64,000 nt of DNA from NCBI GenBank assembly GCA_010093605.1, contig MU004193.1:937520-1001519 (forward strand), read 5' to 3'. The DNA is from Lophium mytilinum. Taxonomy: Eukaryota; Ascomycota; Dothideomycetes; Mytilinidiales; Mytilinidiaceae. Of the stretch, positions 33,066 to 44,742 are shown piece by piece. The notes beneath the pieces were generated by a model. That model saw only the letters and a program-made list of their open reading frames with translations. It was not told the DNA's origin and made no database searches. How positions within the stretch are numbered: position 1 is the stretch's first letter; every line of letters begins with the position of its first letter. Both the position numbers and the translations under genes were made by a program.

Positions 33066-34652
33066 CTAGGAATCGAAGATCGCGCCATACGCCGCCACTC
33101 CCCTGCTCTCCATACCATAGACCACCTTCTTGGTAACCTTCGGATTGCTGATGATGAATACAGCTTCCGCATTGCACTCGAGAATCAGCTTCCAGACCTC
33201 CAACACCATATCCGGATAGTTCCGTCCACTAGTATTCCAGATCACAGCGTTCGGGTCCGCATTCAGCACCGTGTCAACCACTCCCTGGCCGTAAGTCTGA
33301 ACCGGGTCCCGCGTGCTCCAGAAGATGCGGCGCGGCGTCTTGTTGCTGTGCATGAGGCTTAGGCACGGGCCAATTCCAGAACCGGTCGCCACGAGTACGA
33401 TCTGTCGGAAGAGGCGGGTGGTGTACAGAAGACCGTGGAGAGGGTAACCACGCGTCCACAGCTTTTTGGGAGGGTTCTGGATGGTCTTGCGTGTCCAGTC
33501 CCCGGCGTTGGACACGACAACGCTGAAGCCCTTGCCGTCGGCTGCTGGGATCGTGGCGAAAGCGTGCCATTCCAACATTGGGCGATCGCTGATTTTGAGC
33601 CCGTAGAAAGGAGGCATGTTGCGATAGTCGAAGTGGAGGCGTGTGGCATGGGGCGAGAGGACCTCGGCACGTACGGCGCGCTGGCGGAGCCGTGACCAGG
33701 AAAGAAAGGTGCAGCAAGTAGACAGGCCGATAAACCAGAAGGACGGAGCCGTGAAGATGGCATGAGCGAGAGATACCTGGGTTGTGTTGTACGTGTGAAC
33801 GGCGATGATGAAGGTTTGCGCCCAAAGGGTCATGAGAGCCGACCAGCCAGCGAAGCGGTGCACAGCTTCGAAATGGTCATGGAACTTGATACGGATTCGC
33901 GGGTACGCGCCCGCGAGGATGAAGATGAACATCGTGACGCAGAAGTAGCATGTTACAACGTTTGCAACTGGCAGGCCATGACTGGGATTCTGGGCGAAGT
34001 GAATAGTTGCAAGAATGGTGTAAAGGACGAACCAGAACACGGCAGCAACTCCGCATCCAGAATGTACTCCACCGTAGTGGTATACCTTGGCCAGCTTCTT
34101 GCGGATGACAAGAGGCACCGAGTGTGGAACACAAGTGAAGAGCTCGTACACAAGATTGACTGCGTTCTCTTGCCTCATCAAGATCGAGGCTAGAATGTTG
34201 GCGGAACATGCATTTTTGGCATTGGCCATGGTAGGAGAGCCGTCGTTCTTGACCATGAAAATAACAAGAGCGATCATGTTAAGAGTGAATATAGCTGCGA
34301 ACATCTTCCGATAAACCGTGAAAAACGTGTCTGTGAACTCAAGTCAGCATAACACATTGACAACGCACTACACCCCTGCAACTAGACCCATATGGAGATG
34401 AGAATGAGCAAGACTAAACTTACGTGAAAGCCATCTGGTATGAGTAGTTCCATGTTTGGGTGGCAATGCAGACGCTAAACTCTCCACATTCTTCAAGCTG
34501 TCGGATGATGTTGAACTTGACGCGCCCACTTTACAGAGCTCCAGTGATACAACGGAAGGGGATTCCTGCGTTTCCATGGAGTGGACGCTGTCTCGACGCG
34601 CGACTTGTCCCGCCTCGAGGTTGGTGGTGGTATCGTGGGGGAATGCAGCCAT
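33066..34652 (-). CDS. tmpA: TmpA-like integral membrane flavoprotein (ferric-reductase-like)
   Basis: Two exons, 34424-34652 and 33066-34330, with a 93-nt intron (GTAAGT..TTCACAG); 497 residues. The N-terminus is a hydrophilic Ser/Thr-rich segment of about 80 residues. Then come about six helices, including HYGGVHSGCGVAAVFWFVLY and ANVVTCYFCVTMFIFILAG, and the histidines of HDHFEAVHRFAGWSAL. The C-terminal half is a reductase-like domain with VVLVATGSGIGPCLSLM (NADPH-binding glycine motif) and late segments AVIWNTSGRNYPDM and AVFIISNPKVT. The order matches Aspergillus TmpA, a plasma-membrane oxidoreductase involved in conidiation signalling. The symbol is by family resemblance only. The exon 2 start methionine is internal to the true protein. 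Confidence 0.85.
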
Positions 34653-36953
34653 CTTATTACGATATGACCACGAGGTAGTAAAACGAAATTTAAGGCCCGG
34701 TCTGTGAGAGCCAAGAAACTCCAAGACAAAACGTGCCCTGGGCCGCAGGGCTCAGTGAATGATGTAGAGATATGCAGGGGTCGTTGTGGTCCTGCTAATG
34801 ATAGAAAAGATTCACTACAATAGCAAAAGCCGTCCACGGAATGACTCGGGAGAAGCTTGGTAGTGTAAATGCGTAAGCTTCAAGAGGCTGGTGATTGATG
34901 AGAGGTGCAGCCATTGTCCAAGGACGATATCTATCTACTTATACTTTGAGTCGGACCGAGCTTACTCCAGGACTCCCCGGCTCCAGTGATGCCATACGTG
35001 GAATGTAAGGATCAGCAACCCCGAGCTGGTAAGCTCGAGATAGCCGTTGATGCGATGCTGACGGTGTGAGGTGGTGTGCAACACGGGGATAGACAGAGGC
35101 ATTGCGACGGCTGCATGCAGTCTTTGCTCCGGGACCCACCAGGGGAGGACTTTAGACGATGAAAGAAAAGGCAGACCGGGAATAAAACAGGTTGGATAGA
35201 CTTAAATGTCTCGGCGAGTCTCTGAGGTAAATTGAAAGACTGGAGATCTATTCTTGTGGAGTTGCTGATTGTGGATACTTGGAGGTATATCTGATAAGCT
35301 GATCAAGGCTATCACAGACGCCTGTCTACAAGCGGTGGTTCTGTTGAAGCCTCAAGCCTACACATAGGTTAAGATATCGCTAAACCATCGCGTGCGGTGC
35401 ATGGTCTAGGTGGACTATGATGAAAGAGGCGTGCCGCGGAGGCCTACATGGGCCTGGAAGGCATTGAAGTCCGAGGGTTCATGCCGACAGTGTTGGCGAA
35501 ACGGAGTTTATTCAGACATTGATCTCTCATAAGGCAGACCCTGCATGATCAGTGCAGTTGCGGTCTCGAGTTGCCTTACTCGTGCCGACATAGGCAGCTA
35601 GTCACCTTTGCGGCAGGTGAGCGGGTGCTCCCGCAGCCAGTCGTTGACCTGCTACAAACGTCCTATCCGGGCTACCGTGGGACCACGCCCAGCAGGGTGG
35701 GCATGCAGCTCGCCTGCACCTTCGCTTGGCTCTTTCAATGGTTGGCTAGTTGCTAATACCGTTTGCAGATCCTGCCGTGCTTCGGAAGGAGCCGAAGTCC
35801 AAAACAATTCGCATCGAAACTCGCATTTGGACTAGATTGTCATTTTAATGGTATAGTGAAGCTCTCGTGTTCGCCTTGGAATAAGTTCTGATGGCGTACT
35901 CATCAAGTCCGTTAGCCCCCAAACTTCTCTGCATCTAGAAGAAGGTTGGATAGCTTACTTGCCAAGCAGTCGAAGATTATGGCACTCAACGCCAGCTCCT
36001 TCCAATACTGGTCTGATTATTTGCCAGCCGGCTGCGTTATCATACCGAGTCTATGGTCTCCCTGGTAGAGGTCTCCTTTGTAGCTGAATTTGCCAATGGC
36101 AGCGCTGAGTATCTCGGTACTTCATTGTTTTCGGCTTTTGGGCATGCAGCATCCCCACGCACATGCCGTGACGTGACGATTGCATGCAACCCAGAAGCAG
36201 CTCGGCGACCATCCGAGATACACGCATGGGATAAGTTGGATCGGCATGTGGAACTAGGGGCGGGGCTGCTGCCATGTTGTTAGAACGTTGCTCAACTGTG
36301 GGCCCTCTTTATTTAATCTGACGTATTGTCTTATCAATTGCGGCGATTGAATGGTGATGAGGCTTTTCGGCGACTTGCAATATCGTTGATCCTTGCTGTC
36401 ATGACGCGTGAAACATCCTCGTCTCTGGTCACGGTAGTCCACTCCATTCTCTGCTGGTCTAAAAGTCCTTCCTGTCGATCAGATATATTGACTTGACGAA
36501 ATGAAGGTGGGGGTTCGGATGGCAAATTGTATTTCCTGCATTGAGTTCTTGACCTAGAATTTCCTGGGATGACGACGACCCTTATAGTCCTAAAGCCTGC
36601 GAGCTCAGAGGTAGCTGCGTTATGATCATCAGAAACAAGGTCTTCTGTTTCTCGCACACAAAAGTACGAAGGTGTCAGGAACCACTGCGAAGAAGCTGGT
36701 GGAATGGTTGAATATGAAAGAATTGTAATTTCTTTTATAGGAGATGACCGTACGTGAAGCACAAGAACACCGTTGAAGGAGGTCTGGAGACTGGGATACA
36801 AGGATTTTGAACTGCCGAAAACTTACTCCTAGGCTCGCAATATAGTATTCAACTGTATGCCGTCTTTCGGCAATTGAGTGAAATGCAGATATGCTGGACA
36901 TTGATGATCATCACGAACAGCATCTCTAAGTGGGGTCGCTTCAATTTTGTCCA
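34653..36953. other. long intergenic region, no gene seen
   Basis: About 2.3 kb. The first part must hold the tmpA-like promoter. A 155-codon minus-strand frame (36334-36801) has no family or splice support. Confidence 0.5.
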
Positions 36954-37349
36954 TTAATCGATGGGCTCCTCATCCCACCTTTCTACGCCCTCAGGAATCT
37001 TGACCACAGCCCGGGAGCACCAGATATGCTTGGCCTTGCTCCAATCGAGTGCGTCGACACACCCACCCTTGATGCTAACAGTTCTGCTGTTGCCTCGGCC
37101 AATGTGAAGTATCCGTGTCCCGCATTTGGTGCAGAAGTAGCAATCAAGCGTTCCGCCACTATCGGTTTGACGCGTGTAGATTCCAAGGGGTAGGTCGGGA
37201 GGCAGGGTGAAGGCCGGGAAGATCGCGGAGGTGCCGAATGCTGAGGCAGATTGCTTGCGACACTCGGTGCAATGACAGTGGAATATATCGAGAGGTGCTG
37301 GGGTCGGAGTTTTGAATCGGATGGCGCCGCATTGGCAAACAACGTCCAT
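36954..37349 (-). CDS. GFA/CENP-V-family zinc protein
   Basis: A 131-residue single-exon protein of the glutathione-dependent formaldehyde-activating (GFA)/Mss4-like fold. The zinc-ligand motifs are all present: CQCG at residues 5-8, HCHCTECRK near 24-32, and CTKCGTR after the central strand. The family's hydrophobic strand SAFGTSAIFPAF is also present. Despite the family name, most fungal members have no proven formaldehyde activity, so the role is open. Length and ligands are complete, with no signal peptide, so it is likely cytosolic. Confidence 0.88.
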   Translation of the reverse strand: MDVVCQCGAIRFKTPTPAPLDIFHCHCTECRKQSASAFGTSAIFPAFTLPPDLPLGIYTRQTDSGGTLDCYFCTKCGTRILHIGRGNSRTVSIKGGCVDALDWSKAKHIWCSRAVVKIPEGVERWDEEPID

Positions 37350-38058
37350 GATCTGGGTGTGGTTTCCTGTCTGTAGACAATCGAGGCGCGAGAAAAGTTA
37401 GCAGAGCGATGTCGTTTGTTATCCGCTCTCAAATAGCCCTAGACATGCAGGGCCCGTCGCGTCGATGGGCTGGAAAGGGAGTCTTGTGGAGTATTGGACG
37501 CAATGCTGAGGTGAAAGAGTTTCGAAGGGAACCTTCCATTGGAAGGCGTTCTCGAGCTCGGACCTACGATTATCCGCTCAAGCCATCGTTGAACGTACCC
37601 TCCCATGGACTACATCCCATCTCTCATCAGTGAGCTTTGTTAAACAGCTCCTGTGAACACTGACACATCTCATCTAGCTAGGGTTCATAACGTGTTTTGG
37701 TCTCAGCAGAGATCCCAGCAGGCTAGGCTCCCTCCATAGATGTGGCTGGCTCTATTTCTACTCAGCCACCGCCCAGGGAATGACTCCCAATGTGCATCAA
37801 CTCACCAACATGAATCATTCCCTCTACTAAATGTCATAGGTACCCCAGGCCTCCCTAAAGAATTCCACTTTGCGTTCCTTGAATCCGTAGCCTCCCCTCT
37901 TAGTGCTGTCGGACACTCTCACATATCATTCTTGATAACCTTCTGATCCTCCACGAGACTACCAACATTTCCGCCTTTTGCGCCTTCGGCTTTGGATCGG
38001 ACCTTGTCCTTCTTTACCTCAATCTTGCTTAGTCGAATTCTCTCGCGTAGTCCTTGTC
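37350..38058. other. divergent promoter region
   Basis: Spacer of 709 bp between the divergently transcribed GFA and RTC genes. The last 120 bp before 38059 are pyrimidine-rich. Confidence 0.5.
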
Positions 38059-39607
38059 ATGGCTTCCGTGGTTCATCTAAAGGGGACCACCCTTGAAGGT
38101 GGAGGCCAGCTGCTTCGAATCGCAGTCGGCGTCTCGGCCCTCACCGCAATTCCTGTCGAAATAACAGACATTCGAGGCAACCGATCTGGTGGAGGTGGAC
38201 TCAAGATGCAGCACCTAGCATCCGTTACCTGGCTCGGAGCGGCCTGTCATGCTCGATTGAGCGGAGCCGGAAACAAGAGCAAACATCTCCTTTTCGCGCC
38301 TGATACCAAAGTAGGTCTCACTTGCGGCGCTTAATTCCCCAGCCCATGAATGCCACTGTCGAGGCCGCTTCGATGAATTGCTAGAGTCTGTGAAGCAGAC
38401 ATGTATTTCATGTTTCTACGCCGTCGAACCTGTAGGCAATCTCTACGGCGCCAGAGGATATCAATTTTTCTTCTATATCATATCATCAGCCCACGTGGTC
38501 TCGAAAGCGATGTACACACGCTCTTTGACTATCGCTTTAGCCTACATGCATGCTGACATCCAAAAGGCTCTCCCCTCTCTCCTCGATTACCGCGAATGCG
38601 AACTTGCAGACGGCAAAACTGTTATCGAATCTCAGATCCTCCAAAGCACCCCCGGTAGCATTGGCCTAGTCTTCCAAGCCATTCTGCCCTTCCTCTTCTT
38701 CTCCGGTTCCTCCCTCTCAATCACACGCGCAGAAGACTCTACCCCAAAACCTATCCGTCTACGCATTACCGGCGGGACGAACTCCTCACTCTCCCCGTCC
38801 TACGACTACATCTGGCAAGTCCTCCTCCCCACATTAGCCCTCGTCGGGATCCCCCCTATCGCCAGCCGACTCCACTCCCGTGGCTGGACGCATGGCGGCA
38901 ACAAAATCGGCGGCATGTCCTTCACAGTAACACCACTCGCGCCGAACACCACACTCCCTGCTTTCACACTCAGAGAGCGAGGCGCTATAACCCATATCCA
39001 AGCCACAATCCTCGCGCCCCAAGCGTGCGAAGTGCACTTCCGCGACGAGCTTGCTACCGTACTAGCGAAGCGCTCTGGATCCCTATTCGACTCCGACGCG
39101 GACACGAATATCGACGTGACGTTCGAAGATAGCAGAAGCGACAAGCGCTTCTATCTTCTCCTCGTTGCGACGAGCAGGACGGGATGTAAGCTGGGCCGGG
39201 ACTGGCTGTATGACCACCGCGTCAAGGATGGTCGTATCAACGACGCGATTCGTGCGCTAGTGAAACAGGTTGTTAATGAGCTGGTGGCGGAGATCGAGAG
39301 CGGCGGGTGCGTGGATGAGTATATGCAGGACCAGCTTGTCGTGTTTCAGGCGCTGGCAGAGGGGCGGAGTGAAGTAGACTGGGGGAATGTGCGCCAGGGG
39401 AGCTTGCACACAAGGACGGCGGAGTGGGTATGTAATGAAATCCTCGGTGTAGAGTTTAACGGTAAGGGTGGGTGCGAGGGTATCGGACTGGCGGCGGGTG
39501 AGGTTTTCGCGGAAAGGTCTGAGATCAAAGTGGCCATGGAGGCGAAGGCGAAGGAGCGAGATGGAGATGATGACCTGGCTGAGGCGGTTGGGAAGCTGGA
39601 GGTATGA
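38059..39607 (+). CDS. RNA 3'-terminal phosphate cyclase
   Basis: Converts RNA 3'-phosphate to 2',3'-cyclic phosphate using ATP. Exon 1 is 38059-38310 and exon 2 is 38567-39607; 430 residues. Exon 1 has the family start HLKGTTLEGGGQLLRIAV and the RGNRSGGGGL block (RtcA GRS..PGL region). The 256-nt intron has donor GTAGGT and ends TGCTGACATCCAAAAG, which keeps phase 0; it contains no long coding-like block. Exon 2 has TPGSIGLVFQAILPFLFF, ITGGTN, SPSYDYIWQVLLP and GGMSFTVTPL. The C-terminal SLHTRTAEW carries the histidine expected to be adenylated in active RtcA-type enzymes, so this looks like a true cyclase and not the inactive Rcl1 type. The distance between donor and acceptor is the least certain part. 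Confidence 0.87.
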
Positions 39608-39750
39608 TACATAGATCTGGCTCGCAGAGGTCGTGAAGAATCCAATCATCTCTGCTAGAAATTAGAACATACCATCCAAATACCCAATACTTTTCGAAGT
39701 TGAGTTTATCACGACTCTGCCCCACTCCGCCCCGCGCAAGGGCTGTCCGC

Positions 39751-40410
39751 ACCATCCTTCCCAACCGCTATATCTCCGCAACGAGCGACTCTATCCAAAT
39801 TCCGGCTCGGTAGAAAGTTTCGCATCGGTCTATTTACTTATTCTACCACAGGATATCTGCTGAAGACGTGTCGTTGTCGAGACACAAATTTGCTCTGTAC
39901 TCCACTCTTTTTGGTAATCCAGCATGCCCACTTACCGGAAGCGGTTGGCGCACGGACTGTGAGGACTATCCCGCCCAACCGCAATATCTCCACAACGAGC
40001 GATTTTATTCAAATTCTAGCTCGGTAGAAAGTTTCGCGTCGGTCTATTTACTTATCTTACCAGAGGATATGTGCTCAAATTGCGTGGTTGAATATACAAA
40101 TTTTCGCTCTGTACTCCACACCTTTTGATAATCCAGCGTGCCAAGGTTACCGGAAACGGTCGGCGCACGGACTGTGAGGAGGGGTAACGACCATCCCGCC
40201 CAACCGCTATATCTCCACAACGAGCGATTTTATTCGAATTCTGGCTCGGTAGAAAGTTTCGCAGCGGCCTATTTACTTATCCTGTTAGAGGATTATTGCT
40301 GAAGACGTGTCGTTGTTGAGACACAAATTCGCTCTGTACTCTACACCTTTTGGCAACACAATTCCCAAAAACAGTAGGTGCACGGACCATTAGGAGGGGT
40401 AACTAAAAGA
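39751..40410 (+). repeat. three-copy tandem satellite (about 214-225 bp units)
   Basis: Units begin near 39751, 39965 and 40190, each with a CCAACCG(C/A)(T/A)ATATCTCC block. All share 'gctcggtagaaagtttcgc', 'tatttactta' and 'cgctctgtactc' blocks in the same order. Units 1 and 3 share GAAGACGTGTCGTTG, which unit 2 has lost. There is no coding capacity. It lies between the stops of two convergent genes. Confidence 0.85.
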
Positions 40411-40557
40411 GTGCCTATGAGACCACTCCTATGTTGAAAGGGCACGGATGCAAAGCTTCTGTTGATGATGTTTGATACTTCCTATCTCTATAGCATCTGC
40501 TTCTACGACATATCCTCTTACTATTATCACTCCACCCCTTATCCACTGCTTATTCCC

Positions 40558-42483
40558 TCACAAACAGTATCTGAAATGCAAACTCTCCTTATCCGTAATA
40601 TCCTTAAACCCCTCCAGAATCGCCTGCTCATCCGCTCCATTCGCCGTCCTCTCCCCAGGCCCCATAAGCTTATCCCTCTTATGGTTCTCCCACATCATAT
40701 AAAACCGCAAAAACACCCCTATCACCACCATCCCGCAATAACTCACGATGAGTCCAGTAAGCGCAGAGAAATACCGCGGCTTCTCGCGCGCAAAGAAGAT
40801 CTGCGCGCCCGCGATATTACCGCCGGCGTAGAAGCAGAACCACAGCCCATTCGCAATAGATCGTTTTGTGTGCCCCGCAATGTTCGAGGTGAGCAGGTTC
40901 CAAGAGAGGATGACGGGCGCGCCGACCATATACTGGAGCCAGGTGCAGCCGACGAGCGACCATCTGTGGTCTAGCGACGTGAGTCTTATCCCGATCAGTC
41001 CTCCAAGCGGCGGTAGACAGATGATAGCGAGGATGATGCATCGCGTGTCTTTGAAGTAGCCGGCCGCGAGACCGCAGAGTGGCACGAAGAAGAACTCAAA
41101 GGCGCCGGTGGGCAGCTGCAGCAGCGTGGCGTAGATACCGGAGAAGCCAAAGCCTTTGATCAGTGCGGAGCTGAAGTTCGAGACGCCGCCGTTGATGACG
41201 CCGCACGCGAGGCCGATTAGCATCAGGCAGTGGACTTTGATGTCGAGGAGGGCTTCGATGGCTTGCTTGGGTTGGAACTGCTTGGTTTTCACGCCGATCA
41301 TGTTCTCGGCGATGCGGTCGATGGCTATGACGCGTTGCTTGTGCGTGAGGAACTTAGCGGTTGAGGGGGAGTCTGGCATGAACCAGAGCTATTTATGCGT
41401 TAGTAAGGGGATGCTGGGGAGTAGTTGGAGACACGCACGAAGACCCAGGACCAGACGAAGTTCATAAGGCCGATCACGAGGAAGATCAGTTTCCAGCTGC
41501 TGATGGTGGAGGAATGGGTGTGGCCTAGGCCGTAGCCGAGTAGTGCTCCGACCATCGTAGCCATTCCGTTGAAGGCGAGGAAGACGCACATCCGGAGAGG
41601 CTGCTCAGAACGGGTGTAGAACATGCTGCAGATGTTCATGATCGCAGGAGAAATCGAGGCCTCAAACATTCCGAGCAGAAAACGTAAGACGAGTATGCCG
41701 GCGTAATTTGAGGTCGCGGCGTGGCAGCATAGGAGAATGGACCATATGAGGATCATGGTGCCCGTGTATTTGGCGACGGGTAGACGCTGGACGAGAAGGT
41801 TTGCAGGAATAGCCCAGAAGAGGTAGCCGAAATTGAAGATTGAGGCCACCCATGAGTATCGTTGGCTATTGAAGTGTCAGCTACTTCTACCACTATTTCA
41901 ATTGCATAGTCACTTCTTTTGATAGACCTAGAGATGAGAGATGAAATAAGAAGGATCAAGCATACCCCACTAGGTCTAGGTCTTCAAGTAGGGAGTACGC
42001 AGACGCGTAGTTCAGAGATAGCTTGTCAAGGAACTGAATCGTGTATGTTATACAAATCTACATTACAACAAGTCAGATCTTGTTTCTCCTATTTGTCGAA
42101 GTTTGCGGCCGTTTCTTTCCGAGCGAAAATTGCAGATCACGTGACCAATATGTATCCTTGCTGAGCTATAACTTCTCGTCGAGGATGCTGCTAATGTTGA
42201 CTCAAATAGATGACGCCTATTTGAATTGGAGCGTATCTCTCTGTGTATCGGAAAGTAATTGAGAATCACGAAATGGACTCACTATAGGCATGATAACCCA
42301 ATCAATCTTCCTTAGAACCACCTTCCTCTCTGCTTCTAGCTCCTCTCGTGAATAGTGCTGCACTTCGAGGTACAGGTCGGCTCCAATGTCTCGCATCTGC
42401 TTCTCAGCGGCCATCTGGCCCTCCAAGAGGCTGGGCGGTGCTGGAGAAATCCCCCCTGTCTTCTCCTCGAGTTTCTCCGCCAT
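40558..42483 (-). CDS. MFS transporter, anion:cation symporter (Dal5/allantoate permease-like)
   Basis: Four exons: 42283-42483, 41966-42057, 41439-41865 and 40558-41388, with introns of 225, 100 and 50 nt; 516 residues. Exon 1 is hydrophilic and ends KIDWVIMPI. Exon 2 gives ITYTIQFLDKLSLNYASAYSLLEDLDLVG. Exon 3 gives RYSWVASIFNFGYLFWAIPANLLVQ and the family's RFLLGMFEASISPAIM. Exon 4 starts LWFMPDSPSTAKFLT, with the cytosolic loop and helices 7-12 following. It is the same superfamily and subfamily as the transporter at 19673-21406 but clearly diverged, so it is not a recent duplicate. The substrate is unknown. The C-terminus is short and hydrophilic. Confidence 0.9.
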
Positions 42484-43090
42484 GATGAGGTATCTCACAG
42501 CTGCGATAGCGGTAAAGCGGGGAAAGGTTCTGTTGCTAGCGTTTCAAGCACTATGCGACCGACGTACGCGACCTGGATTATATATGTTGTTGCGACGGGG
42601 CTTCGTCCGCTCAGGATCGGCGTTATCAGGCCGCCTTGAACCCCTTATCGCTCTCGTCGGACGACTCCCGCGATGTTGACTTGCATCGTTGGTCAAGACA
42701 GCGGGGTCTATCATTGCCCTTGTCGAAGTGTGATCGTCGCGTTGGGATTGAGGAACGGGTTGCTGGAGTGGGACTTCATTTGTGGGTCACCCGAAGCTCG
42801 TTTGAGTCTGGCTCTGCTAGGAAGACCTCGGGCTGCTAGCGACGTTCCATCGCTCCTCCACCAGTTCCCTAATCATGACCTTTTATGCTATCATGACTTT
42901 TTTCCCCTATCATCAACTCAACAATCACAATCTGGAGACAAGACCAGATACCGCGGCCTCGAGTTCGAGAGTTCTATGTTCTAGCCCTCTTGCTATTTGT
43001 TCCAGCGGTATCCGACCGCCTGTAATCAGCCATGAAAGTGGGGTGCAGCGGAGCTTATTCAAAGATCAGCCATTCGGGCCATCGCGATGC
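42484..43090. other. intergenic, no gene seen
   Basis: Holds the transporter promoter and the 3' flank of the dehydrogenase relic. Short frames only. Confidence 0.5.
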
Positions 43091-43768
43091 TCATGGCCGA
43101 TAGAGACCTTTTCCACCAGTCTTTGCTCTTAGGGTTCCTTTATCGATGTAGTTTTCCTTCAACCAGTCCAACGGCTTAGTAGTCAAGCCCTCGCCCTGCT
43201 TAATGTAGTTCATCTCTATGTTGCGCACCGTATCTAAACCGACCTTGTCCATCATATCACATGGACCATCTCTCGCACCAAACCAATCTTTGAATAGCAT
43301 GTCGATATCAGCCGGCTCTGCGACGCCTTCAGAGAGGACATGAAGAGATTCGCGCTTTATTGCAGCCCAAATAAGCCTGTGGATTGCTGCTTTACTAGAG
43401 TGGGCTTGAAGCCAACTGAAGCACACTCCCTCATAAGTAGATCGAAGATTGCTTGGTCGGTGTATGTGCTGCTCATGAGCTCCACGCAGGCATTGCTTGG
43501 AGGCATGTAGTGCGTATTGAGAACGCGATTTCTGTAAGAAATATCGATCAGCCTGCGAAGTCTAACCAGTTGATAGCGTTACGAACTTCAATTCTACGCT
43601 CTCCAGCATCTCACTTGACCGGAAAGACGACGAGTTTGTCGCCAGAACGCAATCCGGTCTGGCCAACTGATCCAGCTGGACCATCAAATCGAGCTTCGCT
43701 TCCAAAATCTCAGGAACCCTCCCACTGATTACCGTTACTGGACGTGACGTACTAGCTATTGAAGTCAT
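43091..43768 (-). pseudogene. 3-hydroxyacyl-CoA dehydrogenase relic
   Basis: The pieces read in order on the minus strand. First is EAKLDLMVQLDQLARPDCV with ATNSSSFRSSEMLESVE, then NRVLNTHYMPPSNACVELM and GFKPTLVKQQSTG, then IWAAIKRESLHVLSEGVAEP, and finally KDWFGARDGPCDMMDKVGLDTV to KTGGKGLYRP. This is the order of the fungal 3-hydroxyacyl-CoA dehydrogenase (lambda-crystallin-like) family. The N-terminal half with the NAD-binding Rossmann fold is missing. A small deletion with frame change lies between QSTG and IWAAIK near 43390, and a short gap lies after SVE. It is not functional. Confidence 0.8.
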
Positions 43769-44742
43769 CGTGAGTTCTAGTTGACGAAGCCGGGAGGCGG
43801 CCACATTACGGCACAACGGCTTTCAATTCTCAATTCAGCAACTCCTCTCTCCCACTTCAAAGATTTTGAGAATTCACAGTTCATATCGTCTGGCCGAAGC
43901 CTCCGACGTCATCTGTACCTGAAGACGCCTCTTCGAACTTCTTCTCGAAGAAGACTAGACTCCTGATATCTCACGAAGCCTCATGCGGGTCAAGTCTTCG
44001 GCTCGGCTTACCGAGTTAGACTAGTTCCCGGTCACGGGACCCTGATCCCGATGTCCTCAACATTGTGACCTAGCGACCTTCCAATTCAGAAGCAAACAAT
44101 ATAGCCGAGCTATATGGGACTTGCGAAAGGCACGCATGCTAAGAATCTGGTCCAGCTTCAAGAGCTTCAAAGTCGCACAATTTTCTCAGAGATTGTGAAT
44201 ATCAAGAGCCGCATCGCGCTTAATTCTAACGCGACCGCTGCGTTAAGTGAATTCACGGTCGATGATGCTACGGTTGCGTTCACATGCGCATAGTCAGCGG
44301 CCTTTCACAAATATACTAACAACATTACTCAAAGCAATTCAGCTTCTCCGGGAGATGCTTTCAATCTTGGAACGCCAAGCACGACGTCAACGTTCTCAAG
44401 TGATCTTTCTCCTTCACAAGTGTCTCGGTATTTCTCCATGGAATAGTAGTGGTAGTGAGTGCCCTTGAGGGCTTCTACTTCACTGTCAGAGTAATATTAG
44501 TTGGGAAAAACTGCGCATGTGGATTTTTCTCTTTGGTGGGGTTTATGATTCACTTCATCCACAAACTTAAAGTTAGCGCGGATTTAGCCTCATGTCAGCC
44601 ACAGATTACCCTAAACTGGCGACTTAGAGTCATCTTCTCTTCCAACTTTCGAGTCCTTGGCCACCACCCCACCACCTCCTAATCCGCTTCAAAGCCACTT
44701 CAAGAGCACCTCTCGACGCATCAGTTCCCTACATCTCCAGCA
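43769..44742. other. intergenic, no gene seen
   Basis: About 1 kb. Ends in a CCACC-rich leader before the first 2EXR-like gene. Small frames near 44247-44468 are not supported. Confidence 0.5.
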
